Assembly (NCBI GenBank): GCA_964465735.1
Contig: CAYXKT010000140.1
Coordinates: 1-7,016, forward strand
Direction: 5' to 3'
DNA: 7,016 bases
Source: Erginobacter sp964465735
Lineage (GTDB): Bacteria; Auribacterota; Erginobacteria; Erginobacterales; Erginobacteraceae
The notes beneath the pieces are model-generated. The model was not told the origin of the DNA and did not search any database. It was given only the letters and a program-made list of their open reading frames with translations. Of the stretch, positions 1-6,883 are shown piece after piece. A program made the translations under genes and the position numbers. Every line of letters begins with the position of its first letter. Position 1 is the stretch's first letter.

Positions 1-51
1 TATTTATTATCGGGGGGTTTTCGCCTTCCTGTCATTGCCTTAACACATCTG

Positions 52-2148
52 ATGAAAAAGCTCCTGTTCATTTTGCTTTTTGCCGGCGTCCTGCCGCTGG
101 TTGCCCCTTTCCCTGCCTGGGCCTATATCGGGCCGGGCGCCGGATTTGCTTTTCTCAGCTCCTTTCTCTTTGTCCTGGGGGCGGTGGCGGTGGTGTTTCT
201 GCTGATCTTTACTCTCCCCTTTCGGTTGGCTTTTAGCGCCTTACGGCGGAAGAAGAAGCACGGCCGGGCTGCCATCGATCGGTTGGTCATCCTGGGCCTC
301 GATGGTCTCGACCCTGATTTGGCCCGGGGCTTTATCGATCGAGGGCTTCTGCCCCATCTGTCCGCTCTGGAAAAGAACGGAACCTTTCGTCCTCTGGGGA
401 CGACCAACCCCCCGATCTCTCCGGTCGCCTGGTCAACTTTTATGACCGGGGTCAATCCGGGTAAGCATAATATCTTCGACTTTCTCCTCCGTGACCCCCA
501 GACCTATCTCCCCGCCCTCTCCTCGGCTGAGATCAATACTTCCGGTCGGGAGATCAGAATCGGGCCGCTGCGGATCCCGGTCGGCCGGCCGCTCATCCGG
601 ATGCTCCGCAAGTCCATCCCTTTCTGGAAGATTCTCGGTGAACACGGGATATTCAGTATTATTCTCAAGGTTCCGATTACCTTTCCCCCCGAACCCCATC
701 GGGGGTTGCTGCTTTCGGGGCTCTGCACACCGGACTTGAAGGGATCCCAGGGGACTTTTACTTACTATACTACCGAAAAATCCGCCGGCACCGAGCTGAC
801 CTCCGGCTATCGCTGCCGGTTGGAGGGGGAGGGCCCGGTTTACCAGACCGAGATCTCGGGCCCCTCCGATCCCCGCCATCCGGGTCAGGATCTCACCATC
901 GGCCTGCGAATCGAGACTGACCGCGGGGCCGGGCGAGCGCGGATCACGGTGGACGGAAAAGAACTGGAATTGGAAACCGGTATTATCTCTCCCTGGGTCT
1001 CCCTTGCTTTTAAGGCCGGGCTGGGGAAAAAGGTCCGGGGGATCGCCCAGTTCTTTTTGAAGGGTCTGGAGCCGGAGGTCGAACTTTATCTCTCTCCGAT
1101 CCAGATCGATCCGGAGAAACCGGCCTTGCCGGTCTCTTATCCCTTTATCTACTCAATCCACCTCGCCAAACTCTTCGATAATTTTGCCACCCTCGGCCTC
1201 CCTCAGGATACTTGGGCCCTCAACGAGGGGATCTTGACCGACGAAGGTTTCCTCCAGCAGGCCTACGGCATCCACGAGAAGCTCGAAGAGATCTTCTTTC
1301 ACAGTCTGAAGGGATTGAAAAAGGGTTTGCTCTGCTGCGTATTCGATACCACCGACGTGATCCAACACGAGTTCTGGCGTTACCTGGAGGATGACCACCC
1401 GGCCTTGAAGGAAGGCGACGTCCGCCGGCCGGAGGTGATCGAGGAACTCTACCGGAGGATGGATGAAATGGTGGGGAAAATCCGGGGTCAGCTTCGGAAG
1501 CGCGACCTCCTTCTGGTTGTCTCCGACCACGGCTTCAAGCTTTTCCGGCGGGGAGTGAATGTCAATACCTGGCTCCACCGCCACGGCTATCTGACCTTGA
1601 AAGAGGGTTTTGCGACCTCACGCGAGTGGTATCAGGATGTTGATTGGTCCCGGACCCGGGCTTATGCCTTCGGACTCTCCGGGGTTTACCTCAACTTGAA
1701 AGGCCGGGAGAAAGAGGGGATCGTGGATCCGGAAACGGCCGGAGAGCTGAAACGGGAACTGATCGAAAAAATGACCGCTATGAAGGACCCCGGTTGGGAA
1801 AACCGGCCGCCGCTGGCCGATGTTTACGATACCGCAAAGATCTATACCGGCCCCTACCGGGAAAACGCCCCCGATCTGATCTTGGGCTTTTATCCCGGCT
1901 GGCGTCACTCCTGGGAGTCGGTCTCCGGGAAGGTGGAGAGGGAAGTCTTTATTGACAATGAGAAGGCCTGGTCGGCTGACCACTGTATCGACCACCGCCA
2001 CGTCCCCGGAGTCTTCTTCTCCAGCCGCCGGGTCGCCGAGGGGGATGTCTCTTTGAGCGATATGGCCCCGACCGTACTGAACCTCTTTGGCGTCCAGCCT
2101 CCCGGTTATATGGACGGGAGAGTTCTGGAATTTACTGAAAAATCCTGA
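52..2148 (+). CDS. Membrane-anchored alkaline phosphatase superfamily phosphohydrolase/phosphodiesterase, predicted cytoplasmic catalytic domain
   Basis: This is a 698-residue metal-dependent phosphohydrolase or phosphodiesterase of the alkaline phosphatase superfamily (type I phosphodiesterase / nucleotide pyrophosphatase-like); the substrate is unknown. The superfamily ligands are all visible: D84 (GLDG), nucleophile S123 (PPISPVAW), D435 and H439 (D-x3-H), D492 and H493 (VSDHGF) and H644 (SADHC). Residues 1-24 look like a signal peptide ending AWA, followed by the motif YIGPGAG, a second hydrophobic segment (about 32-57) and a basic stretch RRKKKHGR at 65-72. By the positive-inside rule the catalytic part (about 75-698) would lie in the cytoplasm. 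ATG 52 is chosen because it begins this signal-like segment, although there is no clear Shine-Dalgarno sequence and the frame stays open to the window edge. An upstream gene might end at the TAA at 41-43. It is paralogous to the next gene over nearly its whole length. The enzyme class is secure; function and topology are inferred. Confidence 0.93.
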   Translation: MKKLLFILLFAGVLPLVAPFPAWAYIGPGAGFAFLSSFLFVLGAVAVVFLLIFTLPFRLAFSALRRKKKHGRAAIDRLVILGLDGLDPDLARGFIDRGLLPHLSALEKNGTFRPLGTTNPPISPVAWSTFMTGVNPGKHNIFDFLLRDPQTYLPALSSAEINTSGREIRIGPLRIPVGRPLIRMLRKSIPFWKILGEHGIFSIILKVPITFPPEPHRGLLLSGLCTPDLKGSQGTFTYYTTEKSAGTELTSGYRCRLEGEGPVYQTEISGPSDPRHPGQDLTIGLRIETDRGAGRARITVDGKELELETGIISPWVSLAFKAGLGKKVRGIAQFFLKGLEPEVELYLSPIQIDPEKPALPVSYPFIYSIHLAKLFDNFATLGLPQDTWALNEGILTDEGFLQQAYGIHEKLEEIFFHSLKGLKKGLLCCVFDTTDVIQHEFWRYLEDDHPALKEGDVRRPEVIEELYRRMDEMVGKIRGQLRKRDLLLVVSDHGFKLFRRGVNVNTWLHRHGYLTLKEGFATSREWYQDVDWSRTRAYAFGLSGVYLNLKGREKEGIVDPETAGELKRELIEKMTAMKDPGWENRPPLADVYDTAKIYTGPYRENAPDLILGFYPGWRHSWESVSGKVEREVFIDNEKAWSADHCIDHRHVPGVFFSSRRVAEGDVSLSDMAPTVLNLFGVQPPGYMDGRVLEFTEKS

Positions 2149-2190
2149 GGCCGAGTGCTGGGAAGACTTTGCAATTCAATCAGGAGATTT

Positions 2191-2272
2191 GAATATCCAA
2201 TGCCCGACAAGGAATACCCAATGATGAAGGGAATCAATCCAACAGGCTCGGCCGGCCAAAACTTGGATATTC
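2191..2272. repeat. Small intergenic repeat bounded by a 10-bp inverted repeat, with an internal 21-bp-period duplication
   Basis: The gap between the two phosphohydrolase genes contains GAATATCCAA at 2191-2200 and its exact reverse complement TTGGATATTC at 2263-2272. Inside, GAATATCCAATG (2191-2202) recurs as GAATACCCAATG (2212-2223), matching 11 of 12 bases 21 bp away. A weaker third version starts near 2231. The pattern resembles dispersed intergenic repeats seen in other bacterial genomes, but that comparison is from memory. No target duplication is evident. A direct duplication GGTTGG-C-GGTTGG follows at 2275-2287. Confidence 0.5.
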
Positions 2273-2296
2273 CCGGTTGGCGGTTGGTTATTGATC

Positions 2297-2304
2297 AAGG
2301 GAAG
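2297..2304 (+). promoter_or_regulatory. Ribosome binding site that fixes the start of the lipoprotein gene
   Basis: AAGGGAAG lies just upstream of ATG 2312; its AAGGGA core is 9 nt from that codon. An in-frame TTG at 2291 lies upstream of this site and would put it inside the gene. ATG 2312 also places the basic n-region and lipobox at the usual distance from the start. Confidence 0.65.
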
Positions 2305-2311
2305 AAAGATT

Positions 2312-4348
2312 ATGAAATCAATTAGATCGCGGATCCGGTATCCGCTGATATTTCTGACCGCTCTTCTGCTGCTTTCTTGTTCTCGATCCTCCGGATCGGG
2401 AAAGAAGGTGATCGTATTGGCGATCGACGGGATGGACCCCCGGATTGTCCGGTCAATGATGGATAAGGGCTTGCTGCCTCACTTTCAGAAATTGGCCGAG
2501 ACAGGAGGATTTAAGAATCTCTGGTCCTCCATTCCCCCGCAGTCCCCGGTGGCCTGGGCCAATTTCATTACCGGCCAAAATCCCGGCGGCCACGCCATCT
2601 TCGATTTCATCCACCGCGACCCGAAAAACTATTTTCCCTATCTGTCTCTGGCCGAGACTATCCCGCCGAAAGTCGTGATCAAGCCCGGATCCTATGTCTT
2701 GCCCATTGCCGGCGGAGATGTGGTTCTGCTCAGAGAGGGGGAGTCCTTCTGGGAGTATCTTGATCAGGCCGGGATCCCGGCTACCATCTTCAAGATTCCC
2801 TCCAACTACCCCCCGGTCAAGGCCGGGAAAGGTTCGGTCTCCGGGATGGGCACCCCCGACCTGATGGGGAGTTACGGAATCTACCAGTACTTCACCACTG
2901 ACCGGACTGATATCCCCGATGACTATTCCGGGGCCCGGCTGACCCTGGTTGATGTAATTGACGGGGCGGTGCGGGAGGTGATTGAAGGTCCGCCCAATAC
3001 CTATCTCCAGGAGTCGCCCACCCTGGAAGTCCCCTTCACCGCCTGGATCGACCCCGAGGAGCCGGTGATCCGGATTGATCTTCCGGGAGAGGAGATTATT
3101 CTCCGGGAAGGGGAGTGGTCACAGTGGGTTGTCATCTCCTTCAAGCCGCTACCCCTGGTCCCGGCGATGACCGGGATCGTCCGCTTTTACGCCCGCCAGG
3201 TGAAGCCCTATTTCAAGCTTTATGTCACCCCGGTCAATATCAACCCGAAAGATCCCATCCTGCCCATTGACTACCCATCCGGTTTTGCCGCCGAGATCGC
3301 CGACGCGGTCGGTTTTTACTATACTCAGGGGATGCCGGAAGACACCAAGGCCCTGACCAATAACTCGCTCTCCACCAACGAATTCTACGGTCTTTCCCAG
3401 ATGATTCTGGAGGAAAGGACCCGGATCTTTCACTATCTCTTCGATCGGTTCGAGGAGGGGTTGTTCTTCTTTTATTACGGCAGTATCGACCAGGGGACCC
3501 ATATCTTCTGGCACTTAAGAGATAAAGACCACCCGGTTTACGACGCGCAAGCCCGGGCGGAATTGGGGGATGTGGTCGAAGAGCTCTATGCCGCGATGGA
3601 CCCGATTGTGGGGAAAATCCTTGACCGGCTCGACGACCAGACCACCCTGATCATTATGTCCGATCACGGTTTCTCTCCGCTCTATCGGAACTTTCAGCTC
3701 AACTCCTGGTTAGAGCGGAACGGATACCTGGTGTTGAAGTACGGGCGGAAATCCGGCTCGCTGCTGGCCGGAGATGTTGACTGGTCGCGGACCCGGGCCT
3801 ATGCCCTCGGCCTCAACGCTCTCTATATCAACCTCCGGGGTCGGGAAGGCAGCGGCTCGGTTAACGCGGGGCCCCAGCGTGATCGGCTGGCCGAGGAACT
3901 GGTCGAGAAACTGGAAGCGGTCCGGGATCCTCAAAACGGCAAGTCGGTGATCAAGCGGGTTCACCGCCGGGAGGATGTTTACAACGGTCCCCACCTCGAG
4001 CGGGCCCCCGACCTTCTGGTCGGTTACGATTGGGGTTACCGGACCGGTTGGGAGAGTGGATTGGGCGATGTAGTCGCCGGCGATCTGTTCAGCGATTGTC
4101 AGGACAAGTGGTCGGGAGATCACTGCGGGGCGACGGAGATTGTTCCCGGGATTCTCTTCTCCAACAAGCCCCTTCTCCTTGACGGTCCCCATCTCTACGA
4201 TATCACCCCCTCGCTCCTGGCTGAATTCGGACTTCCGGTTCCGGAACAGATGGTTGGCCGGAACATCTTTGCCCCCGCTCCTCCCGTTGACCAGAAGATT
4301 CCCACGGAAGAGGAAATCAGGAAACTGAAGTCGCTGGATTATATTTAG
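2312..4348 (+). CDS. Lipoprotein of the alkaline phosphatase superfamily (type I phosphodiesterase-like), periplasmic
   Basis: This 678-residue paralogue of the preceding gene is exported as a lipoprotein. The basic n-region (MKSIRSRIR), hydrophobic core and lipobox L-L-S-C put the lipidated cysteine at C23. The following residue is serine, compatible with outer-membrane sorting. Metal ligands are D39 (AIDG), nucleophile S78 (PPQSPVAW), D393 and H397 (D-x3-H), D451 and H452 (MSDHGF) and H604 (SGDHC). The only other cysteines, C596 and C605, flank the last ligand and could form a disulfide in the periplasm. The two paralogues share NPG-x-H-x-IFDF, RDP-x2-Y, TPDL-x-GS and DVDWSRTRAYA. The C-terminus is an acidic/basic tail ending KLKSLDYI, absent from the first enzyme. 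The gene starts 163 bp after its neighbour ends and is followed 71 bp later by the small ribbon-helix-helix-like gene. Class and export are well supported; the substrate, probably a phosphate ester or phosphodiester, is not known. Confidence 0.93.
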   Translation: MKSIRSRIRYPLIFLTALLLLSCSRSSGSGKKVIVLAIDGMDPRIVRSMMDKGLLPHFQKLAETGGFKNLWSSIPPQSPVAWANFITGQNPGGHAIFDFIHRDPKNYFPYLSLAETIPPKVVIKPGSYVLPIAGGDVVLLREGESFWEYLDQAGIPATIFKIPSNYPPVKAGKGSVSGMGTPDLMGSYGIYQYFTTDRTDIPDDYSGARLTLVDVIDGAVREVIEGPPNTYLQESPTLEVPFTAWIDPEEPVIRIDLPGEEIILREGEWSQWVVISFKPLPLVPAMTGIVRFYARQVKPYFKLYVTPVNINPKDPILPIDYPSGFAAEIADAVGFYYTQGMPEDTKALTNNSLSTNEFYGLSQMILEERTRIFHYLFDRFEEGLFFFYYGSIDQGTHIFWHLRDKDHPVYDAQARAELGDVVEELYAAMDPIVGKILDRLDDQTTLIIMSDHGFSPLYRNFQLNSWLERNGYLVLKYGRKSGSLLAGDVDWSRTRAYALGLNALYINLRGREGSGSVNAGPQRDRLAEELVEKLEAVRDPQNGKSVIKRVHRREDVYNGPHLERAPDLLVGYDWGYRTGWESGLGDVVAGDLFSDCQDKWSGDHCGATEIVPGILFSNKPLLLDGPHLYDITPSLLAEFGLPVPEQMVGRNIFAPAPPVDQKIPTEEEIRKLKSLDYI

Positions 4349-4360
4349 GAGCTGGAGAAT

Positions 4361-4411
4361 GGGGAATAGATCTCCTGCCCGTTTCCCATATCCCATTCCC
4401 CCAAAAGGAGA
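4361..4411 (+). promoter_or_regulatory. Leader of the small gene: Shine-Dalgarno sequence with two possible masking pairings
   Basis: AAAAGGAG at 4403-4410 is a strong ribosome binding site 9 nt before ATG 4420, and only 3 nt before an in-frame TTG at 4414, so ATG is preferred. Upstream, TCTCCT (4371-4376) is complementary to AGGAGA (4406-4411), which includes the binding site. GGGGAAT (4361-4367) is complementary to ATTCCCC (4395-4401). The pairings interleave, so they could form a pseudoknot or alternate. Read on the minus strand, the segment is also a run of TGGGA-like units, so the pairings may be incidental to a repeat. The binding site is well supported; regulation is speculative. Confidence 0.5.
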
Positions 4412-4419
4412 GATTGAAG

Positions 4420-4608
4420 ATGGCCAAGAAAATCAAGATCGAGAATGACCTCTACGACAAGCTTCGCCAGTATTCCCAGTCCGCCGGCTACTCCGGGACT
4501 GACGAGTTCATCGTCCACGTCCTGGAGAAGTCTGTGGCCGACCTGGAAAAGAATGCCGACCAGGAGTCGGTCAAGGAACGCCTGACCGGCCTCGGTTATC
4601 TGGGCTGA
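4420..4608 (+). CDS. Small ribbon-helix-helix-like protein (62 aa) linked to the phosphohydrolase pair
   Basis: The 62-residue product starts with a likely beta strand (KKIKIEND, 3-10). Two predicted helices follow (about 11-22 and 26-44), separated by the turn AGYSGTD. This order is typical of the ribbon-helix-helix (CopG/Arc/MetJ) fold, which usually forms DNA-binding dimers. Residues 45-62 form a charged linker and the ending ERLTGLGYLG. That ending shares the pattern basic-L-x2-L-x-Y-aliphatic with the tail of the upstream lipoprotein (KLKSLDYI). The start is ATG 4420, supported by AAAAGGAG 9 nt upstream. The gene lies 71 bp after the phosphohydrolase stop on the same strand and is probably co-transcribed. 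It may regulate the locus or associate with its enzymes; no toxin partner is visible. The fold is inferred from sequence pattern only. Confidence 0.75.
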   Translation: MAKKIKIENDLYDKLRQYSQSAGYSGTDEFIVHVLEKSVADLEKNADQESVKERLTGLGYLG

Positions 4609-4716
4609 GTCTCCCTTAAGTCTTTTATCTGCCGGACCAAGGTCGGCCGCGATTCGATTGCCCCGGTCCCAACTATAGACAGCGGTCGGGTAGGGATCGC
4701 ACTTGGTTCCGGTTCG

Positions 4717-4805
4717 CAGCCATAATCCCACCCCACTGGCGATCGGGGGTGGGGCCATTTTAGTTTCCAGTCATAAATTTACCCCGATAGCGACCGGGAG
4801 GAGTG
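4717..4805. repeat. Degenerate tandem repeat, two units of about 51 bp
   Basis: The unit starting CAGCCATAAT at 4717 recurs as CAGTCATAAA at 4768, with about 23 of the first 33 positions matching by hand. Shared blocks are CATAA, CCCC, GCGA and CGGG, and each unit is followed by an ATTTT run. A weaker third core, AGCGGTCGGGTAGGG, occurs at 4681-4695. The GCG cores sit 57 and 51 bp apart, both multiples of three, so a coding origin is possible. Read on the minus strand the units give related peptides (TPPGRYRGKFMTGN and PTPDRQWGGIMAAN), but stops interrupt the frame. Confidence 0.5.
4727..4761 (+). terminator. Possible rho-independent terminator after the phosphohydrolase cluster
   Basis: CCCACCCC (4727-4734) and GGGGTGGG (4746-4753) form a perfect 8-bp GC-rich stem with an 11-nt loop, followed after GCCA by TTTT at 4758-4761. 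It lies about 120 nt past the stop codon of the small gene, on the strand expected for that unit. The T run is short and interrupted, and the stem lies within the tandem repeat, so this assignment is moderate. Confidence 0.45.
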
Positions 4806-5236
4806 ATTTTTGGCCTCATTATTTCCGTTTTATCCTTTCGCCTCATAACGTCAAGCTCAGCTGCCTGAAGCGAATGGTTATGTCCCGCCGACTTGCCCTA
4901 TTCTCTCCTGTCATAATTGCGGAGCACTTTTCCCTATCCCTCGGCCGGCTGGCCCGGTCGGTAACTAAACCACCCGGGAGATAACAAGGTCAAACGGCGT
5001 TTGGAGCAGCAAGAAACTTGGGGAGAGTCGGCAAAGATTAATCGACTAATCCGGAACAGCTCGCCGCAGGCGGGATAAGATGGAGAGGCTCCGCCAGGCC
5101 AAAGTCCGGATCAACGGCCCCTGAAATAGTACGTTATTATGGATAACTCAAGGTGCTGAGGCAGATATATCTTTTACGCCTACGATAGGAAGGCTGCAGA
5201 ACAGTCTTTGGTGGTATTCGCTGATCGGGATAGAAA

Positions 5237-6652
5237 CTATATCTTCCAAACCTGCTGAAAAAATGGATTATTTTCAGCTATTTGCTGATAGTTCCAGGGG
5301 GGAGCTTCACACTTTTCACACCAATGTCCACCCTTCAGGACCAGGCGGGGACTGGCCTGAAACTTATGGGAAAATGCGCAGCTCCACTTGAGTTTGGTAT
5401 CTAAATCTCCCCGGTTCATTGATGTTGACAGGCAATCTCCCCCCCGATACTTCGCTGCCGCTTTCATATCGGAGATATCTAATAAATCTTCAGCCTTTTC
5501 TTCATCGTAACCGTGGTTTAGGACTAAAACTTTCCCATAATCGTCGTCTATAGATAATTCCTTCCAGCCTTTGATATTCCGCCATCGATCCAGCGAGCCG
5601 AAAAAGGCATTTATCCTCTCCTTGTCTTGAGATTTTATCCAATGCAATGTCCCGTTTCTGCCTTTACATACCGGTCTCATAATCAAATGCCGAGTAAAAG
5701 AGCACGGTAGATAGCCTAATAACTTCTTGGAAAAGCTGATTTGCCGGCCCAATCTTTCCAGAAAATCTTCCATACTTTCCCGGCGAAAATCCAGATAATC
5801 ATTTAAGATATCCGAATCCAGATAATACTGTCCGTGAAAGTTTCTTTGAGCAAACCAATTCCGTTCAAATAACTTTTCTATATCTCTTACCCCCAGGGTA
5901 CCCAGGATCAGGGCAGTGAAATCATAATTGTTTATTCGGCAGCTCTCTCCTCCTCCAACATTATAGATATTTTTCCAGAACTCAGCGGGCAATTTATTGG
6001 TACAGACATTGGCCAGGATCCGCCCGGAATCCTCTTCTGTAATCCACTCTAAGACATTGTTTAAAGGCTGATGAAAGATTATTCCATCGAGGATATCCAA
6101 AAGGCCATAATGAAGTATCCCGGTCTGCCTCAGACTCACCCAATGCTTAAGACCGGACTCAATTACTTTCCGCTCGGCCGCGATCTTTGAGGCAGCATAG
6201 TGATCAAAAATACTTGGTTTTAACGGGTCGCCGACTCGACCCCAATGGATTGGAGGGAGCCTGTCTCCAGTTTGAGCAACAGTGCCGATATAGACCAGCT
6301 TGACATCATTTAAATTTAATTCCTTGATCGCCCTTAGGATATTTTCTGTTGACCCGACATTAATCTTCCAGGTTTCTTTGGGATAATAGTCTGCCTTGGG
6401 AGATATCAATGCTGCTACGTGGAGGATGTAATCGACATCTTTAAGAGCTTTTTTGACATCTGCATAATTGGTCAGATCGCCCCAGATTACTTCAATGTCG
6501 GATTTCCTGTATCCACCCATAGTTTTGATATTCTTCTTTGATGGCCTGACTAAGGTGACCAGATCTAACTCATCCCGGTATTTTATCAACTGCTTTAAGC
6601 CCGCACTTCCCATTGTACCGGTCACACCACTGATAAATACTCTTTTTTTCAT
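5237..6652 (-). CDS. NAD(P)-dependent epimerase/dehydratase-like protein (extended SDR) with C-terminal zinc-knuckle extension
   Basis: The 471-residue product begins with a Rossmann fold: G9-x2-G12-x2-G15 in ISGVTGTMGSAG, then D59 in the cofactor-contacting WGDL and HVAA at 78-81. The catalytic pair Y152-x3-K156 (YAASK) is present with T124 in the usual Ser/Thr position, so it should be an active oxidoreductase, epimerase or dehydratase, probably on a sugar nucleotide or similar substrate. The SDR core takes up roughly residues 1-300. About 170 further residues follow, longer than typical family members (roughly 310-350). They end in C425-x3-H429...C445-x2-C448, which looks like a small zinc-binding knuckle. 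ATG 6652 has GAGAGG 7 nt upstream. The gene converges on the phosphohydrolase cluster and has clearly lower GC, suggesting separate ancestry. A mobile element lies directly upstream. The fold is secure; the substrate is unknown. Confidence 0.9.
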   Translation of the reverse strand: MKKRVFISGVTGTMGSAGLKQLIKYRDELDLVTLVRPSKKNIKTMGGYRKSDIEVIWGDLTNYADVKKALKDVDYILHVAALISPKADYYPKETWKINVGSTENILRAIKELNLNDVKLVYIGTVAQTGDRLPPIHWGRVGDPLKPSIFDHYAASKIAAERKVIESGLKHWVSLRQTGILHYGLLDILDGIIFHQPLNNVLEWITEEDSGRILANVCTNKLPAEFWKNIYNVGGGESCRINNYDFTALILGTLGVRDIEKLFERNWFAQRNFHGQYYLDSDILNDYLDFRRESMEDFLERLGRQISFSKKLLGYLPCSFTRHLIMRPVCKGRNGTLHWIKSQDKERINAFFGSLDRWRNIKGWKELSIDDDYGKVLVLNHGYDEEKAEDLLDISDMKAAAKYRGGDCLSTSMNRGDLDTKLKWSCAFSHKFQASPRLVLKGGHWCEKCEAPPWNYQQIAENNPFFQQVWKI

Positions 6653-6659
6653 AATATTA

Positions 6660-6665
6660 CCTCTC
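6660..6665 (-). promoter_or_regulatory. Ribosome binding site of the reductase gene, lying in a target-site duplication
   Basis: On the minus strand this reads GAGAGG, 7 nt before ATG 6652, a good Shine-Dalgarno match. The same six bases recur at 6932-6937 on the far side of the mobile element, so this site is also the gene-proximal copy of the duplication. Confidence 0.7.
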
Positions 6666-6712
6666 TGTCGCCTCTCATAGCAGATGAGACCGGCGTCCCA
6701 GGTAAATGAGAC
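6666..6712 (+). repeat. Left terminal inverted repeat of the mobile element
   Basis: This 47-bp end contains TGTCGC (6666-6671), TCAT (6675-6678), ATGAGAC (6684-6690), GGCGT (6692-6696) and TAAATGAGAC (6703-6712). Each block is matched in order by the opposite end. It carries two imperfect dyads with ATGAGAC half-sites 22 bp apart. Confidence 0.8.
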
Positions 6713-6883
6713 TGGTATCTGATATAATGTGTAAATTGCGCTACTGAAATTACGCTGGTTCCCAATGGATCAGCAGCAATTAATCAGCCCCTTGAAGGGG
6801 GGCCAGATCAAAACCGAATCTCCAATTGAGATTGTCCTTGAGTTTGATATATTGATATATTTATTTAAGAGAGTGAGGCGTGA

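Larger units (their letters stand above)
4609..5236. other. Gene-poor intergenic region between converging genes
   Basis: About 630 bp separate the small gene from the convergent reductase gene. The left part holds a possible terminator and a degenerate tandem repeat of about 51 bp (4717-4805). From about 4820 to 5236 there is no ORF with a credible start, ribosome binding site or recognisable family. A short inverted repeat CATAAC/GTTATG lies near 4844-4881 and a small hairpin CGCC-GCA-GGCG at 5062-5072. Two short open stretches at about 4986-5075 and 5050-5122 (ending MERLRQAKVRINGP) look faintly coding-like but are in different frames, so at best they are relics. No tRNA, rRNA or CRISPR array is seen. 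Confidence 0.6.

Noticed and set aside
2..43. Possible tail of an upstream gene (peptide ending RGVFAFLSLP before a TAA at 41-43)
   Set aside because: Only 13 codons are visible and another frame is also open to the edge; the position 8 nt before the next start is suggestive but not evidence.
3710..4396. A 228-codon minus-strand open frame inside the lipoprotein gene
   Set aside because: It is antisense to conserved catalytic regions (including the final histidine ligand) of a certain gene; long reverse frames are common in GC-rich genes.
4660..4735. tRNA-like stretch with GGTTCGCAGCC
   Set aside because: No acceptor stem, anticodon arm or D-arm can be built around it; the resemblance is limited to a T-loop-like string.
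4345..4758. A 137-codon minus-strand open frame
   Set aside because: It runs antisense through the whole small ribbon-helix-helix-like gene, which has a strong ribosome binding site and protein-like pattern; the reverse frame shows no motifs.
4703..4984. A 93-codon plus-strand open frame starting at TTG
   Set aside because: No recognisable family, a rare start codon with only a weak AGGGA upstream, and most of its first half is the tandem repeat and hairpin; its composition does not look like the neighbouring real genes.
4971..5122. Coding-like fragments in two frames (KVKRRLEQQETWGE and MERLRQAKVRINGP)
   Set aside because: Too short, in different frames and with no identifiable homologue; could be a decayed gene but cannot be supported.
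6705..6750. TATAAT at 6723-6728 (plus strand) and TATATC on the opposite strand as promoters in the mobile element
   Set aside because: No acceptable -35 sequence lies about 17 bp upstream on either strand; the best minus-strand candidate, TTTCAG, matches the consensus at only two positions.
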